Source of the DNA: Rhizobium album
GTDB taxonomy: Bacteria > Pseudomonadota > Alphaproteobacteria > Rhizobiales > Rhizobiaceae
Length of the DNA stretch: 64,000 bases
NCBI RefSeq assembly: GCF_003122325.1
Contig: NZ_QFBC01000015.1
Span: 62,001-126,000, forward strand
Direction: 5' to 3'
Position 1 is the first letter of the stretch; the number at the start of each line of letters is the position of its first letter. Made by a program: the position numbers and the translations under genes. The notes beneath the pieces are model-generated. The model worked only from the letters and a program-made list of their open reading frames with translations, had not been told where the DNA came from and did no database searches. Of this stretch, positions 8,643 through 16,728 are shown in pieces.

Positions 8643-10465
8643 TGAGCGGTCCCATTCTTGCCGTTTCCAATCTCGGCGTCGAGCTGCAGCGGGCAGGCAA
8701 GACGCGCCGGGTGGTCGATGATGTCGGCTTCGCCCTGGCCCCGGGCGAGGTGCTTGGCTTGGTCGGCGAAGCGGGATCGGGCAAATCGGTTCTCGCCCGG
8801 GCACTGGTGCGGGCGATCTCTTCGCCGCTGGAGATCGTTTCGGGCAAGGTCGTTTTCGAGGGGAAGGATATCCTCTCCGCCGACCGCCGCGAGTTGATGG
8901 CGATCCGCGGCAACCGCATCGGCTTCATCGGCGCCAACCCGATGGGCTCCCTCGATCCGCGCCTGTCGATCGGCAGCCAGATCGTCGAAAAACTGCGCTC
9001 GGTGAAACCGGGCATCGGGCGTGCGGAAGCGCGGGAGAAGGTTCTCGAACTTTTCGGACGCGTCCGCATTCCGTCGCCGGATGCGCGTTTCCACGAAGCG
9101 CCATTCCAGTTTTCCGGCGGCATGATGCAGCGGGTTATGATCGTCGATGCGTTGGTTTCCGACCCGTCGCTGGTGATCGCCGACAACATCACCCAGCCGC
9201 TGGATGTCACCGTGGCGGCGCAGATCATCCGCCTGATCGACGACCTGCGGCAAAGCCTGGGAACGGCCTTCCTGTTCATCTCCTCGTCGCTGCCGGTGGT
9301 GGCGCAGATCGCCGAACGGACGCTGGTGATGCAGCGCGGCCGGATCGTCGAGGAGGGGCGGACCGAGGACATCGCCGCCAATCCCGGGCAGGCCTATACC
9401 CGCACCCTGATTTCGCGCATCCCGCCGATCTGGAACAATGTCAGCGCGCCGGTCGCGACCGAAGCCGAGGCGGTGCTGAAAATCGACAACGTTACCCGCA
9501 CATACCGGGTGCGCCGGCGCAACACGTTTAACGGTTTCAACGCGGTCAAGGCGATCAGGGGCGTCTCCTTCACCGTCAAGGCCCGCGAAAATTTTGGCAT
9601 CGTCGGCGAAAGCGGCTGCGGAAAGTCGACGCTGACGCGGCTTCTCGCCTGGCTGGAGCAGCCCGACAGCGGTTGCATTGCTTTCCTTGGAAAGGACCTG
9701 TCGCAGCTTTCGTCCCGGTCGCTGACCGAATTTCGAAAGTCCTTCCAATTGCTTTTGCAGGACCCCTACGGCTCGCTACCGGCCAATATGCCGGTCCAGC
9801 GCATGATCGAGGAACCGCTGCTGATCCACGGCGTCGGCAAGGCGGAGGCGGCCCGTCTGGCTCAGGAGGCCATGGCCGAGGTGGGGCTCAGCATGGAGTT
9901 CGCCGAACGCCTGCCGGTGGGCTTGAGCGCCGGCCAGCGCCAGCGCATCAACATCGCCCGCGCACTGGTGCTGAAGCCGCAACTGCTGATCCTCGACGAA
10001 ACGCTCTCGGCGCTCGACCAGGTGGAGCAGGCGGAACTCCTCGACCTGTTCACCCGGCTGCAGGCAACCCACGGCTTTTCCTACGTCTTCATCTCCCACG
10101 ACCTGGCGCTGGTGCGCCGCATGTGCCACCGCATCGCCGTGATGTATCTCGGCCGCATCGTCGAACTGGCCGACAATGCCACCCTGTTCGAGCATCCGCA
10201 TCATCCCTATACGCGGGCATTGCTCAGTGCTATGCCGACCCTGGAGGACAATCGTTTTCCGCGTTCCCGCTACCTGCTGGACGGCGAGCCACCGAGCCCG
10301 ATCGAGTTGCCGTCGGGCTGTTCGTTCCGGTCCCGTTGTCCGCGCGCCCAGGGCGATTGTCAGAGGATCGACCCGCCGCTGCTCGTCATCGACGGCGGCA
10401 ATGCGGCTGCGTGTCTGCACATGCACGAGGCGCTGACGGAGAAGGAGACCGCCGATGTCGAGTGA
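8642..10465 (+). CDS. Fused double-domain ABC ATPase (DppD-DppF type) with a degenerate first domain
   Basis: A 607-residue protein carrying two peptide-type nucleotide-binding domains, so it can energise the DppB/C-like pair alone. Domain 2 (about 280-607) is complete: GESGCGKST (322-330), LLLQDPYGSL, LSAGQRQR, LLILDETLSALD, FISHDL, and a C-terminal cysteine-rich tail. Domain 1 (about 1-260) keeps Walker A GEAGSGKS (42-49) and FSGGMMQR (157-164). It has GANP (97-100) where FQDP is usual, IADNITQ (179-185) where the catalytic Glu of ADEPT should be, and ISSSL (213-217) where the H-loop ITHDL should be. One composite ATP site is therefore expected to be hydrolytically dead. Confidence 0.9.
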   Translation: MSGPILAVSNLGVELQRAGKTRRVVDDVGFALAPGEVLGLVGEAGSGKSVLARALVRAISSPLEIVSGKVVFEGKDILSADRRELMAIRGNRIGFIGANPMGSLDPRLSIGSQIVEKLRSVKPGIGRAEAREKVLELFGRVRIPSPDARFHEAPFQFSGGMMQRVMIVDALVSDPSLVIADNITQPLDVTVAAQIIRLIDDLRQSLGTAFLFISSSLPVVAQIAERTLVMQRGRIVEEGRTEDIAANPGQAYTRTLISRIPPIWNNVSAPVATEAEAVLKIDNVTRTYRVRRRNTFNGFNAVKAIRGVSFTVKARENFGIVGESGCGKSTLTRLLAWLEQPDSGCIAFLGKDLSQLSSRSLTEFRKSFQLLLQDPYGSLPANMPVQRMIEEPLLIHGVGKAEAARLAQEAMAEVGLSMEFAERLPVGLSAGQRQRINIARALVLKPQLLILDETLSALDQVEQAELLDLFTRLQATHGFSYVFISHDLALVRRMCHRIAVMYLGRIVELADNATLFEHPHHPYTRALLSAMPTLEDNRFPRSRYLLDGEPPSPIELPSGCSFRSRCPRAQGDCQRIDPPLLVIDGGNAAACLHMHEALTEKETADVE

Positions 10466-11213
10466 AGTCCGCAAGGAGGTCATTCTGGAGCGGCTGGACC
10501 GCTATCAGCGCGTCAGCGTCCTGGAGCTTTCGGCGGAATTCGGCGTGTCCGGCGAAACGATCCGGCGTGATCTCAAGGATCTGGAAGCCGAGGGCGTCGT
10601 CCGCCGCGTGCATGGCGGCGCCATCCCGGCCGGACGCACCGCCGATACGCCGATCACCGAACGCATCAAGCTGAACGCGCTCGAAAAGGACGAGGTCGCC
10701 GGTCTGGCGCGCGGGCTGATCAACGACGACTGCGTCATCTTCCTCGACACCGGCACGACGACGCTGGCGCTGGCAAGGCGGCTCATCGGCTTCAAGAAGC
10801 TCAGGCTCTATACAAACTCGCTGCGCATCGCCCAGGCCGCCTGCGAACATTTCGGCGTGCAGGTGCAGATGACGCCCGGCCGGCTCAGGCCGGTGGAGCA
10901 GGATCTCGTCGGCTACGATACGATCTCCTACATCCAGCAATTCCATTTCGACATGGTGTTCATGGGGGCCGCCGCCATCAACGCCGATTACGGTTTCATG
11001 GATTTCGAGGAGGACGAGGCGCGTATTCGCCAGAACCTGCTGGCCCAGACGTCGCGAAGCGTCATGCTGGCCGACCATTCGAAATTCGGCAAGGTCGGCA
11101 ATGTCATCACCGCCCCGTTCAACCGGGTGCACACGCTCGTCACCGACCGCCGTCCGCCCGAAGCCGTCGAGACCGCGGTCAAGGCCGAACCGCTGGAGAT
11201 CATCCATGCTTGA
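10455..11213 (+). CDS. DeoR-family transcriptional regulator
   Basis: 252 residues. The N-terminal helix-turn-helix reads VSVLELSAEFGVSGETIRRDL followed by RRVHGGA (the first stretch shown spans residues 16-36), which is the DeoR signature. The C-terminal domain has LDTGTTTLALARRL, the sugar-phosphate isomerase-like effector fold used by DeoR repressors to sense phosphorylated metabolites. It overlaps the end of the ATPase gene by 11 bases and belongs to the same operon. It probably controls the promoter at 3601-3655. Effector unknown. The downstream kinase-like genes could supply a phosphorylated effector. Confidence 0.9.
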   Translation: MSSEVRKEVILERLDRYQRVSVLELSAEFGVSGETIRRDLKDLEAEGVVRRVHGGAIPAGRTADTPITERIKLNALEKDEVAGLARGLINDDCVIFLDTGTTTLALARRLIGFKKLRLYTNSLRIAQAACEHFGVQVQMTPGRLRPVEQDLVGYDTISYIQQFHFDMVFMGAAAINADYGFMDFEEDEARIRQNLLAQTSRSVMLADHSKFGKVGNVITAPFNRVHTLVTDRRPPEAVETAVKAEPLEIIHA

Positions 11214-12483
11214 GGCAGCGACAACAACCGGCCTCGACAGGCTGACCCCGGTCTTCGATCGTATCTCCGCCATCGGCGCACGATCCGGCGAGGGCGTGAC
11301 ACGACTGGCGGCGAGCGCCGAGGATGGCGCGGCGCGCGCCATCTTTGCCGATTGGATGACGCAGGGCGGCGCGCGGATGGAGCAGGATGCGGTCGGCAAC
11401 CAGTTCGCCTGCTTCGACTGGGCGGGCGACACGGCGCCGTGGATTTTTGCCGGTTCCCATCTCGATACGCAACCGCGCGGCGGCCGTTTCGACGGCACCT
11501 TCGGCGTGCTTGCCGCCGGTTGCAGCGCGCTGTCGCTTCTGTCTGATATCCGCGAGGGCGGCTTCAAACCGGCCTGCAATCTTGCCGTCGTCAACTGGAC
11601 CAACGAGGAAGGTGCACGGTATCAGCCGAGCCTGACCGGCAGCGGCGTGTTTTCCGGCGCCCTGCCGCTGGTGCAGGCACTGGCGTTGCGTGATGGCGCC
11701 GGCATCGAACTGAAGGCGGCGCTTGCGGCCATCGGCATTTCCGGCGCGACGCAAAACCTGCCGCCGCGCCCGCACGCCTATGTCGAACTGCATGTCGAGC
11801 AGGGACTAATTCTGACAGAGGCCGGTTGCCGCGTCGGTGTCGTCGAAGGAACCTGGGCGGCCCGCAAGATTACCGCGACCTGGATCGGCCGCGCCGCCCA
11901 TACCGGCCCGACGCCGATGGCCGACCGCCGCGATGCGCTGCTGGCGGCGGCGCAGGGTATTGCCGGTTTCGAGGCGGTGACGGCGCAGGCCTATCCGCAT
12001 CTCCACCGTTCTGCCGCCCGCCTCGTCGTCGAGCCGAACTCGCCGAACGTCGTGGTGGAGCGCGCCACCGTCTGGTTCGAGCTGCGCGGCCTCGATACCG
12101 CCGAACTCGACCGAGCCGGGCAGGCGGCACTGGTCGTGTTCGCCAAGGCGGCTGCCGACACGGGGACGCGGCTGGAGATCGCCGCGGATACGCTGCGGGC
12201 GCCGGCCGAGATGGATGCCGGACTGATGGCGTTTGTCGGAGAGATTGCGCGGTTTGCGGGTTTCGAGCCGCTGACCATGCGCTCCGTTGCCGGCCACGAT
12301 GCCGTGGCGCTGCAGAACGGCGGCATCGCCTCGGCGCTGATCTTCGTTCCGAGCGTCGACGGCATTGCCCATCATCCCGACGAATTCACTCATCCAGAAG
12401 ACCTCCAGGCTGGCCTGACGGTGCTGGAGAGTGTTTTGCGGCGGCTGGTCGCAGATCCGGCCGGCGGCGGACAGAAAGTGTAG
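11206..12483 (+). CDS. M20 metallo-amidohydrolase (N-carbamoyl-L-amino-acid hydrolase / allantoate amidohydrolase type)
   Basis: A 425-residue zinc hydrolase of the family that cleaves N-carbamoyl amino acids, allantoate or ureidoglycine. The metal ligands are visible: GSHLDTQ (His85), RFDG (Asp96), TNEEGAR (Glu134-135), the histidine in ELHVEQG, and HHPDEFT near the end. ATG 11206 overlaps the stop of the DeoR gene and has GGAG at 11195-11198. With the amidase at the head of the operon it suggests stepwise removal of amide or ureido groups from one substrate. The exact substrate cannot be read from the sequence. Confidence 0.87.
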   Translation: MLEAATTTGLDRLTPVFDRISAIGARSGEGVTRLAASAEDGAARAIFADWMTQGGARMEQDAVGNQFACFDWAGDTAPWIFAGSHLDTQPRGGRFDGTFGVLAAGCSALSLLSDIREGGFKPACNLAVVNWTNEEGARYQPSLTGSGVFSGALPLVQALALRDGAGIELKAALAAIGISGATQNLPPRPHAYVELHVEQGLILTEAGCRVGVVEGTWAARKITATWIGRAAHTGPTPMADRRDALLAAAQGIAGFEAVTAQAYPHLHRSAARLVVEPNSPNVVVERATVWFELRGLDTAELDRAGQAALVVFAKAAADTGTRLEIAADTLRAPAEMDAGLMAFVGEIARFAGFEPLTMRSVAGHDAVALQNGGIASALIFVPSVDGIAHHPDEFTHPEDLQAGLTVLESVLRRLVADPAGGGQKV

Positions 12484-12493
12484 AAGGAGCGCC

Positions 12494-13423
12494 ATGCAGC
12501 ACAACGATCCTATTAAAGCCGCGCTGGAACAAGCCGGCTTTTCCGGCGCGGTGCTTTCGCCGCCGATCGGCGGCGTGGTGTCGCCCGTTCACCGCGCCGT
12601 CGAAAATCATTGCTGCCTGGCGGCGATACCCGGCGAGGCGCCGGTCTTCGTCAAGTGCCGGCACGAGGACATGGCGGCCTTCATCGATCCCGAAGATGCC
12701 ATCGAGGCGAGCGGCAAGGCCGGCCAGATCGGCATTGCGCCGCGCCTGCTGCATGCAGATGCCGCCCGCGGCATCCTGATCTTCGAGGCGCTTGGCGAGG
12801 AATGGTCCTGGGGCCATGTGGATGTCTTGCGGCGCCCGCCGGTTCTGGAAAACTTGCTGGCGGCAAAACGACGGTTCCATGGTGTTACGCCGCTTGCTCA
12901 AACGCGCAGCGTCTTCGACCTCATACAGGCCTATCGCCGCCTTGCGGATGCGCCCGATGTACCCTTGCCATCCCCTGTCGCGACGGTTTCGGCGGCCGTG
13001 GAAAACATTGCGGCGGCGATTGCCGCTTCCGGTGTCGATATGGTTGCCTGCCATGCGGACGGGGCCTCCTCCAACGTCATGGTCGGGCCTTCGAATACCG
13101 TTCGCCTCGTCGATTTCGAATGGGCGCGGCAGGCGGACCCGGCCTACGATCTCGGCACCGTGCTTGCCGAACTGTTGCCCTTCGACGGCGAGGCGCTGCT
13201 GGCGATCGAGATGGCGACGGGCAAGCCGGATGCGCAGGTGCTGGCGCGTGCCCGCCTCTACGGTGCGGCGGACGACCTGCTGTGGGCGCTCTGGGGTTTC
13301 ATCCATGCGGCGCGCTCGCCGCGCAAGCATGTCGAGTTCTTCAAATATGCCGAATGGCGCCTGTTGCGGGCGCGCACCGTCATCGAGGGGCCGCGTTATC
13401 AGGCGTGGCTGAAGCAGGTCTGA
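12494..13423 (+). CDS. Small-molecule kinase-like phosphotransferase (APH/choline kinase fold), copy 1
   Basis: 309 residues with the aminoglycoside/choline-kinase fold. The catalytic loop is CHADGASSNVMV (a form of HxDxxxxN) and the magnesium motif is LVDFEWA. The tail is WGFIHAARSPRKHVEFFKYAE. AAGGAG lies 8 bases before ATG 12494. No antibiotic-resistance gene context is visible. It sits after an amidase, a peptide-type transporter and an M20 hydrolase, so a metabolic kinase acting on an amino-alcohol-like intermediate is more likely than drug resistance. It is clearly different from copy 2 next door. Confidence 0.82.
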   Translation: MQHNDPIKAALEQAGFSGAVLSPPIGGVVSPVHRAVENHCCLAAIPGEAPVFVKCRHEDMAAFIDPEDAIEASGKAGQIGIAPRLLHADAARGILIFEALGEEWSWGHVDVLRRPPVLENLLAAKRRFHGVTPLAQTRSVFDLIQAYRRLADAPDVPLPSPVATVSAAVENIAAAIAASGVDMVACHADGASSNVMVGPSNTVRLVDFEWARQADPAYDLGTVLAELLPFDGEALLAIEMATGKPDAQVLARARLYGAADDLLWALWGFIHAARSPRKHVEFFKYAEWRLLRARTVIEGPRYQAWLKQV

Positions 13424-13436
13424 AGGGGATTATCCA

Positions 13437-14375
13437 ATGAGACGCAGGCTGGGTGAAGGTGTTACCGTCGCGGAACAGGCGATCGAGGCGGCGATCGGCG
13501 CATCGGTGGACTGGCGCGGGCTGGATGCGGCCTACGAGCCGGTTCCCGGCGGCATCAGCAATCCGAACTGGCGGGTATTCATCGACGGCGCACCGCACAG
13601 CTTTTTCGTGAAAATCCCCGGCGCAGGCACGGAAATGTTCATCGACCGCACGGCGGCCAACGAAGCGGGGCGCAAGGCGCATGCGGCGGGCGTCGGCGCC
13701 CGCATCATCGATTTCTTTCCCGATACCGGCGTCGAGGTCAGCGAATTCGTCGAAGGACTGAGAACATCGACCAATGCCGATTTTCTCGATCCCGTCGTCC
13801 GCTTCAACGGCCTGCGTGCCCTCAAGGCCTTCAACGATGCCGCGTCGCTTTCTTTGGTGAAAACCACCTTCGACATGATCGATGAGCATTTCCAGCAGGT
13901 GCTTGCGCTGGGTGGCGAGTTCCCGTCGGATTTCGGCTGGCTGAATGCTCGTTACCGCGAGGCACGGCAGGCGCTCGAAGCCTCCGGCCTCGACCTGGCG
14001 CCCTGCATGAACGACACGCTGGCCGGCAATTTCCTGCTGCATGCCGACCGTAGGGTGATGCTGGTCGATTTCGAATATGCCTCGACCAACGACCGCGCCG
14101 CGGAACTGGCCCTCTGGTTCAGCGAGATGTGTTTTTCGCCGGAGGTCGAAGCGGAACTGATCGAGGAATATTACGGCCGGATCGATGCCGCCCTGCTGGC
14201 GCGGGTGTCGCTTTTCAAGGCGCTCGTCGACCTGAAATGGTCGACCTGGGCCATGGTGCAGAACCAGGTGTCCCGCCTCGATTTCGATTTCTTCAAATAC
14301 GGCTTCTGGAAGCACATGCGTGCCCGTTTCGTGATGAGCGATCCGCGCTGGGCCGAATGGCTGAAGGCGGTTTAG
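13437..14375 (+). CDS. Small-molecule kinase-like phosphotransferase (choline/ethanolamine kinase fold), copy 2
   Basis: 312 residues, starting 13 bases after copy 1. It contains PGGISNPNWRV near the N-terminus (ATP loop), a lysine in FFVKIPG, the catalytic loop CMNDTLAGNFLL and the LVDFEYAS magnesium motif. In most relatives the loop reads HND; here the histidine is a methionine while Asp and Asn remain. The C-terminus LKWSTWAMVQNQVS resembles LicA/choline-kinase-type proteins. It is probably the last gene of the amidase operon. Substrate unknown. Confidence 0.8.
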   Translation: MRRRLGEGVTVAEQAIEAAIGASVDWRGLDAAYEPVPGGISNPNWRVFIDGAPHSFFVKIPGAGTEMFIDRTAANEAGRKAHAAGVGARIIDFFPDTGVEVSEFVEGLRTSTNADFLDPVVRFNGLRALKAFNDAASLSLVKTTFDMIDEHFQQVLALGGEFPSDFGWLNARYREARQALEASGLDLAPCMNDTLAGNFLLHADRRVMLVDFEYASTNDRAAELALWFSEMCFSPEVEAELIEEYYGRIDAALLARVSLFKALVDLKWSTWAMVQNQVSRLDFDFFKYGFWKHMRARFVMSDPRWAEWLKAV

Positions 14376-14677
14376 CGGCCAGGACCTTCGAACCCGGTAA
14401 TTCTAGCTGTCGTGCTCGGCGGTTTGCCTCGCGCTCGGGCTTCCGCGCGATACCTCCTGCGCGTGAAAAGCTTCGCCAACCGCTCAGCAACCGCTTTCCT
14501 GTACAGTGTGTCAGAAAAACGAAATTGCTCCCCCCGTGCTTTAAAGGGATGTTGACCACGTTCCGGTGAGGAGAGCCGGAGCGTTGTGGAGGTAACTTCC
14601 GGGTTTTGCCCAGAAGACAGGCGTTGTGGACGGCAGGCCCTGCGGGCCGGCGATTGCCGCGACGGGGAGGATATGTT
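14376..14677. promoter_or_regulatory. Intergenic leader of the first CUT2 operon
   Basis: These 302 bases lie between the kinase gene and the start of the sugar permease. GCGTTGTGGA occurs twice (14581-14590 and 14622-14631). TCCGG/CCGGA form a short dyad at about 14563-14581. GGGGAGG at 14664-14670 is the ribosome-binding site of the permease. No clear sigma-70 pair stands out, though a promoter is expected here because the operon changes function. Confidence 0.35.
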
Positions 14678-15667
14678 TTGGCAGCACAGCGGCAACCGCA
14701 GGGGCGCATCAGGATCAATCAGGAAACCGTGGTGATCGCCATTTCGGTGGTGCTTTTCCTGGTCTTCTCCATCTTCCTCAACAAATTCCTGTCGCAGGGC
14801 AATATCATCGCTCTGCTGAAGAACGTCGCGATCCTCGGGACGCTGGCCGTCGGCATGGGTTTTGTCGTTGTCGGCCGCGGCATCGATCTCACCATGGTGG
14901 CGGTGATGGTGGTCGGCGTGGCGTTCAGCATCTGGCTGTCGACGCAGGGCGTCAGCTTCACTTTCGCGATCGTCGTCGGCGGCCTGCTGGTTGCACTGCT
15001 CGGGCTGTTCACCGGCATCCTCGTCGCCATCGCCGAAATCCCGCCGATCTTCGCGACACTGGCGATCGCCTCGGCGGTCTATGGCGCCGGCCGCATCCTG
15101 TTCAGCTCCGACGTCCTGTATGCGCCGTCGAACATCCAATGGCTCACCTTCATCGGCTCGGGGACCATTTTCGGTATTCCGATGTCGGTAATGGTTTTTG
15201 CCGCCGTCGCTTTTGTGATGAGCCTGTTCCTGAAGAAGACCCGGTTTGGCCGTCTCGTCTATGCCAGCGGCGACAATCCGGCCGCCGCCCGCAATTCCGG
15301 CCTGCCGACGCGGCCGGTGATCATCACCCAGTATGTCGTCAGCGCGCTGATCGCTTTCATCGCCGGTATCATCATGACTGGCCTCGTTACCGGCATCAAC
15401 ACCCGGCTCTACAACTCGACTCTGATCTACGACGTGCTGCTGGTGGTGGTGCTCGGTGGCATCGGCCTGTCGGGCGGCCAGGGCGGCGTGCGCAACGTCA
15501 TCGTCGGCACGATCCTGGTCGGCATCCTGATCAACGGCATGACCATCCTGAATTTCAGCTACACCAGCCAAAACCTGATCAAGAGCGTGATCCTGCTCGG
15601 CGCGCTCGCCATCGACGCGGTGATCAACCCGCGCGACGAGCAGACCTCGCAGAGCGGCGATATCTGA
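14678..15667 (+). CDS. Sugar ABC transporter permease, CUT2/RbsC type (first operon)
   Basis: A 329-residue inner-membrane protein with about eight to ten hydrophobic segments. It has the family marks VVVGRGIDLTMVAV (a variant of the usual GGIDLS motif), YASGDNPAAARNSGL and VVLGGIGLSGGQGG. I chose TTG 14678 because GGGAGG lies 7 bases upstream and MAAQRQPQGRIRINQ gives a normal short cytoplasmic N-terminus. Longer in-frame starts at 14606 would add arginine-rich non-family sequence. It partners the second permease encoded at 16729. Confidence 0.88.
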   Translation: MAAQRQPQGRIRINQETVVIAISVVLFLVFSIFLNKFLSQGNIIALLKNVAILGTLAVGMGFVVVGRGIDLTMVAVMVVGVAFSIWLSTQGVSFTFAIVVGGLLVALLGLFTGILVAIAEIPPIFATLAIASAVYGAGRILFSSDVLYAPSNIQWLTFIGSGTIFGIPMSVMVFAAVAFVMSLFLKKTRFGRLVYASGDNPAAARNSGLPTRPVIITQYVVSALIAFIAGIIMTGLVTGINTRLYNSTLIYDVLLVVVLGGIGLSGGQGGVRNVIVGTILVGILINGMTILNFSYTSQNLIKSVILLGALAIDAVINPRDEQTSQSGDI

Positions 15668-15699
15668 CGCACAAGAATTTTGAAGTGGAGGAGAACATC

Positions 15700-16716
15700 A
15701 TGAAGACAATGAAAAAACTGCTGCTCGCAGCCATTGCGGCAGTCTCGCTGGTGCAGGCACCGCATATGGCGCAGGCAGCCGATGTCGAGCAGATCGGCCG
15801 GTCTGCCTATCTGGAAGCGATGACGGGCAAGAAGGTGATCTTCGTGCCCCTGTCGCAGGGCATGGACCTGAACCAGGCCTGGGTCACCGTCTGGCAGCGT
15901 CATGCGGCGCGTTACGGTTTCACGCTCGAAGTGCGTGACCCGAACATGAACACCGACGCCGGTATCCGCGCGCTGCAGGGCGCCATCGAGGAAAAGCCGG
16001 ACCTGCTGATTGTCCAGAACCCGGATGTGCAGACCTATGCCCGCATGCTGAAGCAGGCGCAATCCGCCGGCATCAAGGTGCTGCAGGTCAACATGCAGTC
16101 CGCCACCCAGACCGACAGCTATGTCGGTAACGACTGGATCGAGATGGGCCGCCTCGAGGCTGGCGAGCTCGCCAGGACCTGCATGGCGCCGGGCGCGCCG
16201 TCGAAAAAGATCGTCTGGCTGGCCGGCGTGCAGACCGGTGCCGCCAACATCTTCATGCGCACCGGCATCGACCAGATCATTGCCGAGAACCCCGGCCTCG
16301 AACTCGTTTCCGACCAGCCGGCGGACTATGACAGCGAAAAGGCGCGCCAGATCACCGAAACGGTGCTGCAGCAGCATCCAGATCTCTGCGGCATCATGGG
16401 CATCTGGGATAATGCCGAAGTGGGCGCGGGGGCCGCGGTTCTCGCGGCCGGCAAGCAGGATCAGGTGACGATCGTCACCAACGGCGCGGGTGCCGATACC
16501 GGTTGCGAAAGCATCAAGAAGGGCCTTCTCGATGTGATCTACAACTTCAATGCGCCGATCCAGGGCGAAATCGCCGCCCAGCAGATCTCCGAACTGCTGC
16601 AGCATCCGGAGCGGGAAGCCGGCGCGGAAAAGACCATGTTCTTCGGGCCGATCACCCGCGTGGACAAGGACAATGCCACCGGCCGCAACTGCTGGAAAAT
16701 TGACGACTTCAAGTAA
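15700..16716 (+). CDS. Sugar-type ABC transporter substrate-binding protein (Peripla_BP_4)
   Basis: 338 residues: a signal peptide (MKTMKKLLLAAIAAVSLVQ, cleavage after AQAAD) followed by a two-lobed periplasmic binding protein. The family mark GIRALQGAIEEKPDLLIVQNPD is split here as GIRALQGAIEEKP and DLLIVQNPD. GIMGIWDNAEVGAGAAVLAAG is also typical of ribose-type binding proteins. ATG 15700 has GGAGGAG at 15687-15693. The ligand is not predictable. Neighbouring lactonase-like propellers point to a sugar lactone or sugar acid. Confidence 0.88.
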   Translation: MKTMKKLLLAAIAAVSLVQAPHMAQAADVEQIGRSAYLEAMTGKKVIFVPLSQGMDLNQAWVTVWQRHAARYGFTLEVRDPNMNTDAGIRALQGAIEEKPDLLIVQNPDVQTYARMLKQAQSAGIKVLQVNMQSATQTDSYVGNDWIEMGRLEAGELARTCMAPGAPSKKIVWLAGVQTGAANIFMRTGIDQIIAENPGLELVSDQPADYDSEKARQITETVLQQHPDLCGIMGIWDNAEVGAGAAVLAAGKQDQVTIVTNGAGADTGCESIKKGLLDVIYNFNAPIQGEIAAQQISELLQHPEREAGAEKTMFFGPITRVDKDNATGRNCWKIDDFK

Positions 16717-16728
16717 TGGAAATGCAGG

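Noticed and set aside
12494-13423. Antibiotic (aminoglycoside) resistance gene
   Set aside because: Only the fold is shared; the gene is embedded in a catabolic operon with no resistance or mobile context.
14626-15699. N-terminal extension of the sugar binding protein
   Set aside because: The extension is antitypical His/Arg/Pro sequence inside the permease gene; ATG 15700 has GGAGGAG and a signal peptide.
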